In this document: piece after piece, positions 1-10,027 of the stretch
Layout of the letters: each line of letters opens with the position of its first letter
Numbering within the stretch: position 1 is the stretch's first letter
From: a virus
DNA length: 64,000 bases
Strand: one strand, 5' to 3'
Virus record (IMG/VR): IMGVR_UViG_3300008266_000033
Coordinates: 1 to 64,000 of that record
The notes under the pieces: model-generated
The model's input: the letters and a program-made list of their open reading frames with translations, nothing else
The model's database searches: none
Told to the model about the DNA's origin: nothing
Position numbers and translations under genes: made by a program

Positions 1-1801
1 TTATAGTAAAGTCAGCAGCTACTGCAAATGTACCATCCCCTTTAATTATTATAGCTCCTAAATAAATAGCATTTGCTGCTGTATTGGGGGCTTCAGAGAA
101 AGTTTCAATGTTTAGATCAGCAATAGCCTCTGATTCGGTTGAATATACTGCATTACCATAATAAACTACTATGGCTTTAGATACTGAGTTTGGATACCAG
201 AATACTCTTTGAGTTGACCAGCTATTATTAGCTACACCTGTTAAAGTACCATTAAGTGAATATTGAGTTGGATCTATTGTAGTATATCCTGCACCAGCAT
301 TAGTATCATAAACCCAATTAGATCCTGATTGTCTATATCTAAATATTTTAGAAACATTTGTTCCTGGGTCAGTTACATATGATGGATTTTCGGGATCTGT
401 TGGATAATTAGCTCCATCAGCAAATGAAGTACCACTTCCTACAGTTAATCCACGGGAAGAGCTTGTTAATAAAGCATGACCTGATAGTTTTAAAGGACCA
501 AAAGCAGATATAAATATATTTGATCTTTGTTTCCAACCATAGGCTAAAGAAGGTTGTGTTTTTACACCATTTATTGATGTACGGTTTTGATGTAAAACAA
601 TACCAATTGGGATATATGTATCTACTTCTCCATTAAAATATGGAGTACCTTGAGCGTGTATCTGATTGCTTGAGCTTATTGCTATAAACTGTTGATCAAA
701 TGAAGCACTTAAAGCATCAATAGTTTTAGTTAAATTGCCCCATTCTAAAAACTGTATTGTTGGATAAGGATCATCATTTAGTGATGCATTCAAATTAACA
801 ATTATACCACTTCCGCTGGCTACTTGATATGTATTTGAATTTATCTGAGATAATACTCCACCATGTAATAAACCGGTATATAAATTACCTTCTAACCAAC
901 GTAAACGAGTTGTGTTAGCATATCCACTACCATTTTGACTGAAGTATAAGTCTTGAGTAGAACCAGATACATAAATATAAGAGGCAGAAATTGATGTATC
1001 TATATTAGAGGTTACAGGATCAAATCTTAAATATCCATTTAAATCAACATTACCAACAATAGAAACAGAGGCTGATCCCGCCGATGGTGGGTATTCACCT
1101 TGAATCTGTAGAGTTCCTGATAGGATAGTATTTCCAACTAATTCATTTGAACCTGTTGTAAACAAACTACCAGTTACTGTTTGATTACCAATAAAGATAT
1201 TTGAACCTGTTGTTGCTAATGAAGCAGATTTGGCTACAAATACAGGATCTGTTTCTTGATAATATGATGCTGTTCCCAAAATACTACCAGTAAACGAACC
1301 AGTAAAACTACCTGTATTATATGAGGAAGTAAAACTGTTAAATGAACTAGTAAAAGAATTAAAGGAAGATGTAGTTACAAAAGAACTCGTATCTATTTGA
1401 GTGGCCGAACCAGTATCAACAGTTAGGTTAAAAGAAGTACCATTACCTTTAGTTAATGTTATTACATTACCCGTTATAGAGCCTGTTACAAGCGCGTTGG
1501 GAGTATTCGATGCAGTTGATGCAGTTCCGAGTAAACTGCCTGTAAAACCGTATACGGCGCTTATAGAACCAGTTAATGATACGACATTGGTGGTTTTATC
1601 AAATGTAAAATCTCCACTACCACTAGTGGCACCTGCATCGTTAAATTGAATTGATTGATTTGGACCAGCAGGGGCAGCTACAGCTGTAACTGTAAATGCG
1701 GAACCTGTTCCATCGTAAATGTTAACACCGTCTGGGGTTTGTAGAATTCGTTGGTAACTATCCTCTATGTTTACTCCCGTTAAATCAAATGGTCCTGCCA
1801 T
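1..1801 (-). CDS. Fibre-like virion protein, C-terminus beyond the window
   Basis: An open frame begins with ATG at 1801-1799, in the recurrent AGTTATG start context, and runs without a stop off the left edge, so about 600 residues are visible and the C-terminus is missing. The composition is very rich in Gly, Ser, Thr and Asn. Around residues 130-165 there are short tandem repeats such as SSFNSFTSSFNSFTSS and TGSFTGSFTGS, and TGS/GTAS motifs recur throughout. Such repeats are common in tail-fibre and appendage proteins of environmental phages. No enzyme motif is seen. Its place after the NEIK-motif genes fits a virion structural role, but the exact part is an inference. Confidence 0.75.
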   Translation of the reverse strand, partial: MAGPFDLTGVNIEDSYQRILQTPDGVNIYDGTGSAFTVTAVAAPAGPNQSIQFNDAGATSGSGDFTFDKTTNVVSLTGSISAVYGFTGSLLGTASTASNTPNALVTGSITGNVITLTKGNGTSFNLTVDTGSATQIDTSSFVTTSSFNSFTSSFNSFTSSYNTGSFTGSFTGSILGTASYYQETDPVFVAKSASLATTGSNIFIGNQTVTGSLFTTGSNELVGNTILSGTLQIQGEYPPSAGSASVSIVGNVDLNGYLRFDPVTSNIDTSISASYIYVSGSTQDLYFSQNGSGYANTTRLRWLEGNLYTGLLHGGVLSQINSNTYQVASGSGIIVNLNASLNDDPYPTIQFLEWGNLTKTIDALSASFDQQFIAISSSNQIHAQGTPYFNGEVDTYIPIGIVLHQNRTSINGVKTQPSLAYGWKQRSNIFISAFGPLKLSGHALLTSSSRGLTVGSGTSFADGANYPTDPENPSYVTDPGTNVSKIFRYRQSGSNWVYDTNAGAGYTTIDPTQYSLNGTLTGVANNSWSTQRVFWYPNSVSKAIVVYYGNAVYSTESEAIADLNIETFSEAPNTAANAIYLGAIIIKGDGTFAVAADFTI

Positions 1802-1816
1802 AACTGTTTATAATTA

Positions 1817-2392
1817 TTAAAGTTTTTTAATTAGTCCTTCAATAATTTGGTTTTTAGCTGATTCTGTTAGTGCAACTTGCTGAGAATTTAGGTAAGTTGA
1901 AATAATTGAATTTGCTTTGGTTTTCTTGAATACAATATTATCTATACTAATATCTTCTCTTAATAAAAGACGCATTAAATTAACAATGTGTTCTTTTAAA
2001 GTAGTGTTGATACTTGGTTCCTCGGATTGTTTTACTTCAGTTACTGAAACTTTAGGAGTGTTTTCGATAATTAAATCAGCATCTTGAGATTTAACCTCAA
2101 CAACTACCTTTTTAGAAACATCTACTGAAAAATCTGATTTCCAAGGGATAAAATACGTATCATCTGCGATAACCTCAAGCTTAATTTCACCTTTTATGCT
2201 TTCAGGGAGAATACCTTTTAGTTTTTTGATAGGAATTTTACAATTTCCATCATTATCGATCTTGCCTTTAAATAAGAGAGTAAGGTCTTCTGATTCTATA
2301 ATTAAACGAGCTTGAGAATTTGAAAGTGATGCACCATCTATTTTAACCTTACATTCAAATATCTCTGTTTTATCAGTATATAATTTATACAT
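1817..2392 (-). CDS. Hypothetical protein, probable beta-sandwich, virion region
   Basis: The 191-residue protein is not assigned to a family. The first 90 residues alternate hydrophobic and charged residues in short strands, for example EIFECKVKIDG and SIKGEIKLEVIAD, which looks like a beta-sandwich. A linker rich in Val, Glu and Ser follows at about residues 95-130, then a helical C-terminus. The start overlaps the stop of the upstream gene by one base, so translation is probably coupled. Its position between the NEIK proteins and the fibre-like gene suggests a virion or assembly role, which is inference only. Confidence 0.7.
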   Translation of the reverse strand: MYKLYTDKTEIFECKVKIDGASLSNSQARLIIESEDLTLLFKGKIDNDGNCKIPIKKLKGILPESIKGEIKLEVIADDTYFIPWKSDFSVDVSKKVVVEVKSQDADLIIENTPKVSVTEVKQSEEPSINTTLKEHIVNLMRLLLREDISIDNIVFKKTKANSIISTYLNSQQVALTESAKNQIIEGLIKKL

Positions 2393-2715
2393 TATAATTC
2401 AACTTTTATATTTATACCTAATACTTCTTTTATTACCATTTCAACATCTCGAGCAGTTATTTTAACATCTTTTACTTCTTTGGTTTGCTTGGTCTCGTCG
2501 TATCCTTTTACCTTACACCAAAGGGTAATAAAACGCTTTTTCTTCTCAGGATGTTTAAAAACATCTTCGGCACGTCCACCTGCTTGAATGATTTCTTGCA
2601 GTAAAGCTACATCATCCCAAGTAAAGGGATTTCTGCTTTGAAGTTCTCCAAACGGGTTTTGATTGTAAGCAAAATTTGCATTACCCCATTTGAAAGGAAC
2701 CCTGGCTAATGTCAT
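2392..2715 (-). CDS. Hypothetical 107-residue protein
   Basis: I do not recognise the family. The N-terminal half has aromatic, Asn-rich segments (FKWGNANFAYNQNPF). The C-terminal half is charged, with a predicted helix at ARDVEMVIKEVLG. The gene has its own promoter-like sequence just upstream and is translationally coupled to the next gene. A minor virion or assembly protein is plausible from position alone. Confidence 0.65.
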   Translation of the reverse strand: MTLARVPFKWGNANFAYNQNPFGELQSRNPFTWDDVALLQEIIQAGGRAEDVFKHPEKKKRFITLWCKVKGYDETKQTKEVKDVKITARDVEMVIKEVLGINIKVEL

Positions 2716-2717
2716 AT

Positions 2718-2751
2718 GTTATAAATATACAAAAATTATGGAGGTATCCAA
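2718..2751 (-). promoter_or_regulatory. Promoter with features of both classes
   Basis: On the minus strand a TTG at 2751-2749 is followed after 19 bp by TATATTTA (2729-2722). This matches the -33/-7 promoters seen elsewhere in the window. The same -7 region reads TATTTATAACAT, which also fits the candidate late element. It ends three bases before the start codon at 2715, so the message would be nearly leaderless. Confidence 0.55.
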
Positions 2752-2753
2752 AT

Positions 2754-4256
2754 TTAGTTTTTTTCACTAATGGCTACATCTTCTAGATTCTTTACATAAA
2801 GGGCATAAGAAGATATTGTAGACAAAGCACTTTTGGATAATTTATCTTTAATTCTAGAATCTAATTGATCGTATTCTTCATTATTCATGATGAAATTAAG
2901 ATGTGTTGGTATTCCTTCTTCAGAACGTTGTAACATAGCTCTATCGGCAACTAATTCGTTTGCCCAATAAAGTTTTCCCATAGAAGTAGTAGCACCTGCA
3001 ATATTCATTGCTCCATGTCTAGGTTTTTCTAAATTAGGAACAAATACAAAATTGGTAGGAGATTTTATTTTAATTTCAGTTATAACATCTGTGTTTTTAA
3101 ATTCTTTTTCCAAATATTGTTCCAATTCAACATCATTATCATCTACCACATCACTTGGCCACAAAGAATAATTTTCATCTTGCCATTCTTCTAAAGCATC
3201 CTCTGTAATACTAGTTAAAAACCACTCTATAATTCCTTCTGATGGATCCCAATGTTTTTTAACATGACCTAAACAAAAACTATATATTTTGTTAAAGTCT
3301 GAATTAATGGTATCAAAATAAAATGACCAGAATGTTTTTTCGAGGAATTTTTTTAGATTAGGGGTTTGCTCTAAATATTCAATTATATCCTTTATTTTGA
3401 TAAAATTTCTATTGTTAGGACTTAATAAAATCTCTTTACCATTTACTTGAATTTCTTGATTAGAAAAAATCATTTGATCCTTAATAAATTCTTGAACTAC
3501 ATCTAATTCAGCAAGATAAGGAATAACATTATATTTCCACTCTTCAGCTAAATCAATAATAGAATTTATAATTGAGGTTTCTACTATATCTCTTGCTGGA
3601 CCCAATGAATCTGTTGGGGTATTTATTTTTATTTCAAAAAGGGTAGATTTTATTTTGGTTAGTTCTTCAATAATATCAATAAGTTGTTCATTAGTTAATG
3701 ATTTTAAAAAATCTTCAATAGGAGTGGCTCTATTAGCAGTATTACTTAGCCAAGTATTATACCCATGTTTTTGTAAAATATTAACAATTTTGATTAATAT
3801 ATCGCCTTTAGTTGCAACATCAATTCCATTAGCATTATCATCTACAATTGAAACAATCTTTTTTATAATATCGTGGGCTTTTATATTAAAGGCAGAGGGA
3901 CGTTTAATTTCAATTTCTTTAATGGTTTTTATAGGGTATTCTCCTTCAACATACTTTTGATGAACCATAGGAAAATCACGAGGATCATCAGATCTATAGA
4001 TATATTTTTCAATTCTAGAATCATATCCCGGACTATCAAAGTAACTATCATCTATCATATAATAATTAGGATTTGTAGGAAAAAAAACAGTAGTTTGATC
4101 ATCAATTAGATTCCCATTAAAATATAATTTACCCCAATAATATTTGTATGGTTCACCTTCCCATTCTCCTGTCCCAGCAACATGAGTTTCATCTTTAACA
4201 AATTTAAATGGGGTAGCTGGATTATTTAGTGGTTTTAATATTTTTATTTCGTTCAT
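2754..4256 (-). CDS. NEIK-motif multi-module protein, 500 residues
   Basis: The protein carries four copies of the motif (x)E-I-[KE]-I-x-x-P, with the Glu at residues 3, 114, 208 and 394. Two modules are of the GKLYF...DD type that dominates the neighbouring 1795-residue protein (GKLYFNGNLIDD near 42; GKLYWANELVAD near 427). The module at 208-394 is helical and unlike the others. Three of the motifs are preceded by I/L-x-E (IKE, LFE, ITE), which resembles the T4 gp21 prohead-protease site. The start overlaps the stop of the previous gene by four bases. Function is unknown; an internal head protein or processed precursor is an inference. Confidence 0.75.
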   Translation of the reverse strand: MNEIKILKPLNNPATPFKFVKDETHVAGTGEWEGEPYKYYWGKLYFNGNLIDDQTTVFFPTNPNYYMIDDSYFDSPGYDSRIEKYIYRSDDPRDFPMVHQKYVEGEYPIKTIKEIEIKRPSAFNIKAHDIIKKIVSIVDDNANGIDVATKGDILIKIVNILQKHGYNTWLSNTANRATPIEDFLKSLTNEQLIDIIEELTKIKSTLFEIKINTPTDSLGPARDIVETSIINSIIDLAEEWKYNVIPYLAELDVVQEFIKDQMIFSNQEIQVNGKEILLSPNNRNFIKIKDIIEYLEQTPNLKKFLEKTFWSFYFDTINSDFNKIYSFCLGHVKKHWDPSEGIIEWFLTSITEDALEEWQDENYSLWPSDVVDDNDVELEQYLEKEFKNTDVITEIKIKSPTNFVFVPNLEKPRHGAMNIAGATTSMGKLYWANELVADRAMLQRSEEGIPTHLNFIMNNEEYDQLDSRIKDKLSKSALSTISSYALYVKNLEDVAISEKN

Positions 4257-4624
4257 AAATTAACTTTAGTTATAAAATCTAAATTTGAAAGATTTTTTAA
4301 TGTTGATTCTATACTTTCTTTTTCATATCCATCTTCTACTGCTATTTTGATAACCTCGGATATTCTATTAGGTTTTTCATCAGATATAGCCCCTATCATA
4401 ATTAATCTTCTAAGATAATATGAATTATCAAATACACTTTTAGGGGAATATTTCATACCTAAGTTATCAAATATTTCATTTTCTAAATCTCCTAATCTAA
4501 AAAAATAAAGTAAATCAAAAAACTCATCAAATTTTTTTATAGCTTCTTTTCCTGTTTCAGTTACTTCAAAAGTACTTGAAGGTGGTTGTATTTTTATTTC
4601 ACTTAATAAATTAATTAATTTCAT
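4253..4624 (-). CDS. Single-module NEIK-type protein, 123 residues
   Basis: The first nine residues, MKLINLLSE, are directly followed by IKIQPP, the same motif that opens each module of the two flanking large proteins. This N-terminus resembles a short capsid-targeting peptide ending in an L-x-E site. The rest is helical and charged with no recognised fold. The gene overlaps the upstream large gene by 14 bases and the downstream one by four, so the three form one translational unit. Function is not known from homology. Confidence 0.7.
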   Translation of the reverse strand: MKLINLLSEIKIQPPSSTFEVTETGKEAIKKFDEFFDLLYFFRLGDLENEIFDNLGMKYSPKSVFDNSYYLRRLIMIGAISDEKPNRISEVIKIAVEDGYEKESIESTLKNLSNLDFITKVNL

Positions 4625-7600
4625 AATTTGAAAAATATTTTTTATCTACTAGTATATTATTAACAAGACTTTCATAAGGAATACTTAACATATCTAATTT
4701 AGTTTTAATATCCCCAGCATATTGACCAGGATATAAATATACTACATCAGGTTCATCATCATGTATTGTTACTGATGTTTCAGGGAATCCTTCAATATCT
4801 ACAGAATATATTACCCCATCCCTCCATCCAGTATGATCCGTTAGTATTTTTTTAAATTTAAGTGGAATTATATTTTTAGGAGATTGTATTTTAATTTCAT
4901 TTGTATTTGATTGAGCTGATTCACCAATTTTATATCTAGAATCTAAATACCACTCCTCAATCATTCCATGTGTTTCTCCATTAGGATCATCGAAATTATA
5001 AGGATAAACATTGGTATATTCTTCTCTATATTTATCATATCGTTTTTCAGGGCTTCCTACAATATAAAAAGCATTATTTACCTTTTTATTTTTAGGAATT
5101 AAATACATTCCTTTTCTATACTTTGTAGGAGCTTGTACTTTAATTTCATTTAATTTTTTACAAGCAGAATATGGTATAGCATGTATTATTTCTGGCTTCC
5201 AATAATTAGTTTTAATACAAAAAGGAAATTTATCATCATCCGGTCCTACATAAGGCCATGCAATAGATGAAATATCATGAAGTGTTCCATCATAATTTTC
5301 AAACCATCGCTTACCAGATTTTAACAACTCATCAGTATAAAAATCGTATTCTTCTTGATTATTAACCATTAACGGAAATTCAAACTTAGTTTTAGGCTTA
5401 TTTATTTTAATTTCATTAACAGGTACATCAATTAAAGACAATGGAATTTTTATATATGAATCAGCAAAATCCTCATCAGGTCCAGCATCATTAACTATTT
5501 TATATGATTTACTATATTTATCTAATAAATTAGTTAACTCGGCTTTATGTCCTTCCTCTTCATCCCAATCATCAAAAGGCCAAATAATATAATCTTCATT
5601 TGTTTTATGATAACCAAAATAATTCAATTTTAATTCAGGGTGTTTTAAAGTTATATTATATGTAGGAACACCATTTCCATCAATATCAACAATGTTCATT
5701 AAATCTAAAGTGAAATTTTTCCAACCTGGAGTACTTATTTTAATTTCATCAATGTTTTCATCAATGACAGTAACAATGTTTTTTGGAATCTGAATCCAAA
5801 ACATTTCATCATCATGATCTATTCTTTTATATGATTTATTATATTTTGATAGTAAATCGGTTAATTTTTTAGCAAGATGTTCTTCATGAGCAGCCTCGTC
5901 ATCATCACCAAATTCTATATTAAAAACATCCGACCCCTGTTCCTTATGACCATACCAAAATATGTGACTTTCAGGATGTGCGAATTGGAAGATCTCAATA
6001 TCGTTATCTTCATCTACCAATTCAGCCTCAATATTTTTCCAATTTGGAGTACTTATTTTAATTTCATTTACATTATCATCCATAAACAATACACTATTTA
6101 AATCATCTATTATAAAAACAATATTAGGTTCATCTGTATCATAAGCTGAAACTTCAATAACATAAGGATCTATTTCATTTTTTAATGATTGATATACTGA
6201 CTCAGGTAAAATAAATCTTAATCTATTAACAAGACTTTTTTTATTATGAAAAGCATTAGAATCTATTATTTTATTTTTAAAATATAAATCCCCCATAAAC
6301 AAACCATCACCTAATGAGGCTCTAGTTTTAAATTTAAATACTTTATTAGGAACACCTACTTTAATTTCCCCAATAGGTTGAGATATATTAATTAAAGACA
6401 ACGGAATTTTTACAAACCCAAATTCAGGTATTAGTTCAAATGGTTTATCATATTTTGATAATAAATTAACCAATCTTTCCTTTTCATCAATATCTTGTCT
6501 ATACTCAATATCCCATACCCAAGTAACAAAATCTTCATTTGTTTTATAAAAAACAAAATAAGTTGATCTTAATTCAGGATGATCTAACGATAAAGTAAAT
6601 ATAGTACCATCAAATCTTACAACTTTTCTTAAATTAAAATTTTTCCAACCAGGAACACCTATTTTAATTTCATTAATAAAACTATTATGAGCTAATTCAT
6701 TAACTAAATCAGGCCATTCTTCTTGAATATATTCTAGTTGTTCTGAGGTTAATTCAGTACCATCTTCAAATTTAGCATATGAAATATACGCATCAGCAAA
6801 ATCAGGATAATCAGATTGAAATACATCTTCTAATTCTATTGATTTTAAGTCAACATATCTATTATCAATATAAGGTCGTCTTGAATCCATAGGAGCATTT
6901 ACTTTGATTTCATTCACCAACCCCTGTGTATCAACAATATCTACATTATTTAAATCTTTTATACCATAAAAAATTCTATCAGAATGTTGTATTGTAATTT
7001 TGGCTCCATTATCTAATAATGCCTGTTGAAGATCCTGATCTACAGGAAGGGGTAATTCAAAAACAATATATTGTTGCAAACGATGGGGTTCTAAACTTAC
7101 ATCATTCCTTTTATCAGGATAATATACAGTAGTATCATCTAAAAGTTTATTATTAAAATAAAGTTCCCCAAAATAACTCTCATTTGATTCTTCATAGCTA
7201 TCAACCTTAAGTTTAAATGGCTTTCCAGGTTTATTTATTTTAATTTCATCTAATTGTGAGGCTTGATCTGCTTCAACTGCTTTAATAGCATACGTGATAG
7301 AATTTAATGCATTTTTAATATTAGGATCATCAGTAACAACTGCCCAAACAACCGCATAAACAGCATTTAGAATTAATTTAGCGGCATCAGGATATCCTGG
7401 AGAATTAAGATTAACCTGAGAAATAGCTAATTTATTTTCCCGTGTAGGATTTAACAAATATACTTGAGCAGATTCTATGGCCTCATGTGGACTTTTATCA
7501 TTAGGTACTAATTTTTCAAATATAGGTAAAACAAGCTCGATGGCTTTAAGAGCTAATTCATTCTTTTCCTTTAGGTCATTGGTAAATTCTATTTGGCTTT

Positions 7601-9998
7601 TATAGGCTTTTAACCTACCTAAAATTCCAGGTGTTACTACTTTAATTTCATTAATAAATGGAGGTAAATTTTTTAAATTAACTTTACTAAGATCTTTTAT
7701 TATTAAAGTATGTTGGTAATTATCAGGATAATCAGTAATTTGAGCTAATGTTCTTTTTGTACTACCACCTATAATTCTATTATGAATGTATGGAGATAAT
7801 GAATCAAATAATCTTGCGTATGTGGGAGTATCTAAACTAAAAGCAATATAATATATCTTATCATCACCAGAAACTCCATAAGTATATACAGCATCACCAT
7901 CTAACAATTCACCATTAAAATACAATTCCCCCTCAGTTGAGTTATCATTTTCATCATAATAATAAGCATCATATGTAAATGGTTTGGGTGCGTTTACTTT
8001 AATTTCATTCAAATTATTAACAATTTTTACATTACTAACATCGTTTATTTTAATTACAAAATTATATCCACTATTAGAGGTACTCATTATATTATGTGAT
8101 GGTAATATATTTTCTATAGTATCATATATTTTTGATGGGATGTGAGTTACAATGAGCCCTCTATCTTTATGAAAAACAGCATAATCATCCAACAATGTAT
8201 CCTTAAAATACAATTTTCCTTTTTGTAATTGATCTCCTATACTTATTACCTCAAACCTAAAGGAGCTAGGGGCGTTTACTTTGATTTCGTTTAGCTTATT
8301 GATGATTTTAATATTGTTTAAATTTTTAAATGTTATACCAACTATATCATCCGGATGATTTTCTGCTTCATGTGGAGGTAATGAATTTTCTATTGTTTCA
8401 TATGTTTTTGAAGGTAACGAAAAATATATTATTGGGGAACCTTCCTCTCGCATCAAGTGGGCATAATCATTTAAAAGCGTATCATTTAAATAAATATTTC
8501 CATAAATCATATTAAAAAAGGGATTTTTTCTAGATGCTTCGAATCTAATAGATGAATTAGGAGTTTTTACTTTAATTTCATCAATAGAGGCTTCAACTGG
8601 ATTATCTTCCACATATTTCATTAAATTATTTATATGTTTGAATCTTCTACCTTTACTATCATCACCCAAATGAACTACTATTACTCCAGAGGGTTCTACA
8701 ATAATTGAATTTTTGTTTATAATTTTTGAACCAGGAAACAAGTAAATTATATGCCCGTATAATCTAGATTCAACCATTGTAGCCTCAGGATACAAAGATA
8801 AAATCCTTGAATATAATTGTTTTTCTATAATGTTTGGTGAATTTACTTTGATTTCATTCAAATTATTAACAATAGCAACCTTGTTAGGATCAATTACATA
8901 ATGAATACGTTTATCAGTAGAAAATGGCTCATATTCTTCTATATTATTGATCTTTAACAAATTTGTTAACTTTTCAAATTCAGGATTTTCTTTTTCTAAA
9001 TAAAACTGTACATGATTATATCTAGGATAAGTATTATATATAGCATTATCATCTACAAGATTACTGGATAAATAAAATTTTCCAAAATACACATCCCCGA
9101 GACCTTTTCTTTCAATTTCAAATCTAAATAATGAAGGTCTATTTACTGTGATTTCTTTTAATAATTTACCTGTTACAAGTATTGGGGTGTTGGGGGCAAT
9201 AAGATCTACCTCCTCAGGAGTTAAAGAATTTTTAATTTTTAGAGCAAACTCAGATACAATTTTTATTAAGTTTTTTTCCTCAATTACAGGAAGTAACTGT
9301 GATAATGTTGGATTTCCTTCAGAATCATCATATGTTGTGTTATTATAAGACCGCAAAATTAAAGCCTCACCAGAAACATTTTGAGGAATTAAAGCATTTC
9401 CTGTCCAAGGTTCTTTCCAAGTATCATCTGAGGGCTTTATTTGGATAGTAAGACTGGTTTGATTAGGAGGATAATAGTCAGGAGCCTGCCCATAATACAA
9501 TCCATCAAAAGAGGCTCTAAAATTAGATATATCGTAATTTAATTCTTGGGCTAATTTAGACAACAAAGAATATGTTTGGGTTGCTATTTTATCATACAAT
9601 AATTTCCTCTCAGGAGATGCTTCCCATGAATATATTTGGGCCTTTATTCCTGGTGTGTTTATTTTGATTTCATTTATCAAACCCAATTCATCAACAATTT
9701 TGATATCTTTTATATCATCAAACAAAACCTCTAAATAAGTACCAAAATAAGGTCCACCTAATTTACCCTCATATTCATCTAATATCTCGTGTGGGGGTAA
9801 TTGATCTTTAACTCTATCATATGTTTCTTTAGAAATTTCAGCAACCATTGATTTAGCTAAAGACAAAAAAGTACTATCATCTAAAAGCTCATCATAAAGG
9901 TACAAATTACCAAAGAATTCATTTGGTAGAAAACCTGTGCGTTTATTGGTTACTTCAAATCTAAGTGCGGATGGTCTTTTTACTTTAATCTCATTCAT
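4611..9998 (-). CDS. Giant modular NEIK-repeat protein, possible polyprotein, 1795 residues
   Basis: Seventeen modules of 80-172 residues each start with a motif NEIK[VI]xxP. The motif Glu residues are at 3, 110, 282, 382, 474, 571, 665, 784, 918, 1030, 1110, 1211, 1312, 1418, 1529, 1618 and 1701. Modules 1, 3, 5, 6, 7, 9 and 12 share a core like GxLYFxxxLLDD. Modules 11, 13 and 14 share WKN..., HPE and a YxxHK-type block. The other modules look unrelated. Fifteen of the 17 motifs have I, L or V two residues before the Glu, similar to the L/I-x-E sites cut by the T4 prohead protease. A TATTTATAATAA late-type element precedes the start. Cleavage into many small internal head proteins is an inference; an uncut multidomain virion protein is the alternative. 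Confidence 0.85.
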   Translation of the reverse strand: MNEIKVKRPSALRFEVTNKRTGFLPNEFFGNLYLYDELLDDSTFLSLAKSMVAEISKETYDRVKDQLPPHEILDEYEGKLGGPYFGTYLEVLFDDIKDIKIVDELGLINEIKINTPGIKAQIYSWEASPERKLLYDKIATQTYSLLSKLAQELNYDISNFRASFDGLYYGQAPDYYPPNQTSLTIQIKPSDDTWKEPWTGNALIPQNVSGEALILRSYNNTTYDDSEGNPTLSQLLPVIEEKNLIKIVSEFALKIKNSLTPEEVDLIAPNTPILVTGKLLKEITVNRPSLFRFEIERKGLGDVYFGKFYLSSNLVDDNAIYNTYPRYNHVQFYLEKENPEFEKLTNLLKINNIEEYEPFSTDKRIHYVIDPNKVAIVNNLNEIKVNSPNIIEKQLYSRILSLYPEATMVESRLYGHIIYLFPGSKIINKNSIIVEPSGVIVVHLGDDSKGRRFKHINNLMKYVEDNPVEASIDEIKVKTPNSSIRFEASRKNPFFNMIYGNIYLNDTLLNDYAHLMREEGSPIIYFSLPSKTYETIENSLPPHEAENHPDDIVGITFKNLNNIKIINKLNEIKVNAPSSFRFEVISIGDQLQKGKLYFKDTLLDDYAVFHKDRGLIVTHIPSKIYDTIENILPSHNIMSTSNSGYNFVIKINDVSNVKIVNNLNEIKVNAPKPFTYDAYYYDENDNSTEGELYFNGELLDGDAVYTYGVSGDDKIYYIAFSLDTPTYARLFDSLSPYIHNRIIGGSTKRTLAQITDYPDNYQHTLIIKDLSKVNLKNLPPFINEIKVVTPGILGRLKAYKSQIEFTNDLKEKNELALKAIELVLPIFEKLVPNDKSPHEAIESAQVYLLNPTRENKLAISQVNLNSPGYPDAAKLILNAVYAVVWAVVTDDPNIKNALNSITYAIKAVEADQASQLDEIKINKPGKPFKLKVDSYEESNESYFGELYFNNKLLDDTTVYYPDKRNDVSLEPHRLQQYIVFELPLPVDQDLQQALLDNGAKITIQHSDRIFYGIKDLNNVDIVDTQGLVNEIKVNAPMDSRRPYIDNRYVDLKSIELEDVFQSDYPDFADAYISYAKFEDGTELTSEQLEYIQEEWPDLVNELAHNSFINEIKIGVPGWKNFNLRKVVRFDGTIFTLSLDHPELRSTYFVFYKTNEDFVTWVWDIEYRQDIDEKERLVNLLSKYDKPFELIPEFGFVKIPLSLINISQPIGEIKVGVPNKVFKFKTRASLGDGLFMGDLYFKNKIIDSNAFHNKKSLVNRLRFILPESVYQSLKNEIDPYVIEVSAYDTDEPNIVFIIDDLNSVLFMDDNVNEIKISTPNWKNIEAELVDEDNDIEIFQFAHPESHIFWYGHKEQGSDVFNIEFGDDDEAAHEEHLAKKLTDLLSKYNKSYKRIDHDDEMFWIQIPKNIVTVIDENIDEIKISTPGWKNFTLDLMNIVDIDGNGVPTYNITLKHPELKLNYFGYHKTNEDYIIWPFDDWDEEEGHKAELTNLLDKYSKSYKIVNDAGPDEDFADSYIKIPLSLIDVPVNEIKINKPKTKFEFPLMVNNQEEYDFYTDELLKSGKRWFENYDGTLHDISSIAWPYVGPDDDKFPFCIKTNYWKPEIIHAIPYSACKKLNEIKVQAPTKYRKGMYLIPKNKKVNNAFYIVGSPEKRYDKYREEYTNVYPYNFDDPNGETHGMIEEWYLDSRYKIGESAQSNTNEIKIQSPKNIIPLKFKKILTDHTGWRDGVIYSVDIEGFPETSVTIHDDEPDVVYLYPGQYAGDIKTKLDMLSIPYESLVNNILVDKKYFSNYEIN
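4883..9998 (-). repeat. 17 copies of the coding repeat for NEIK[VI]xxP
   Basis: On the plus strand each copy reads roughly TTTACTTTAATTTCATT, with third-position changes, at about 9.97, 9.66, 9.15, 8.85, 8.57, 8.28, 8.00, 7.64, 7.24, 6.90, 6.66, 6.36, 6.06, 5.74, 5.40, 5.14 and 4.89 kb. The motif is kept while the DNA between copies differs widely in most cases. Conservation is therefore focused on about eight residues rather than on a whole domain. Further copies lie in genes at 4253, 2754 (four) and 61062. Confidence 0.85.
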
Positions 9999-10013
9999 GA
10001 AAAAAACAGTATT

Positions 10014-10027
10014 TTATTATAAATATA
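10014..10027 (-). promoter_or_regulatory. Candidate late promoter (TATTTATAATAA) of the NEIK gene
   Basis: The minus strand reads TATATTTATAATAA about 16 bases before the start codon at 9998. The same core TATTTATNATAA occurs before other virion-like, secreted and endonuclease genes in this window. No convincing -33 TTG is present at the right distance, although a GTG lies 20 bp upstream. Confidence 0.5.

Noticed and set aside
1401-1649. Plus-strand open frame of 82 codons
   Set aside because: It is a shadow of the Ser/Thr-rich fibre-like gene on the minus strand and has no promoter or known domain.
4883-9998. CRISPR array from the evenly repeated TTTAATTTCATT string
   Set aside because: The repeats are in frame, 240-520 bases apart and vary at third codon positions, so they are coding repeats.
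10014-10027. T4-type late promoter TATAAATA reading on the plus strand
   Set aside because: The plus strand does read TATAAATA here and at several related sites, but all genes nearby lie on the minus strand. I read the element as TATTTATNATAA on the minus strand.
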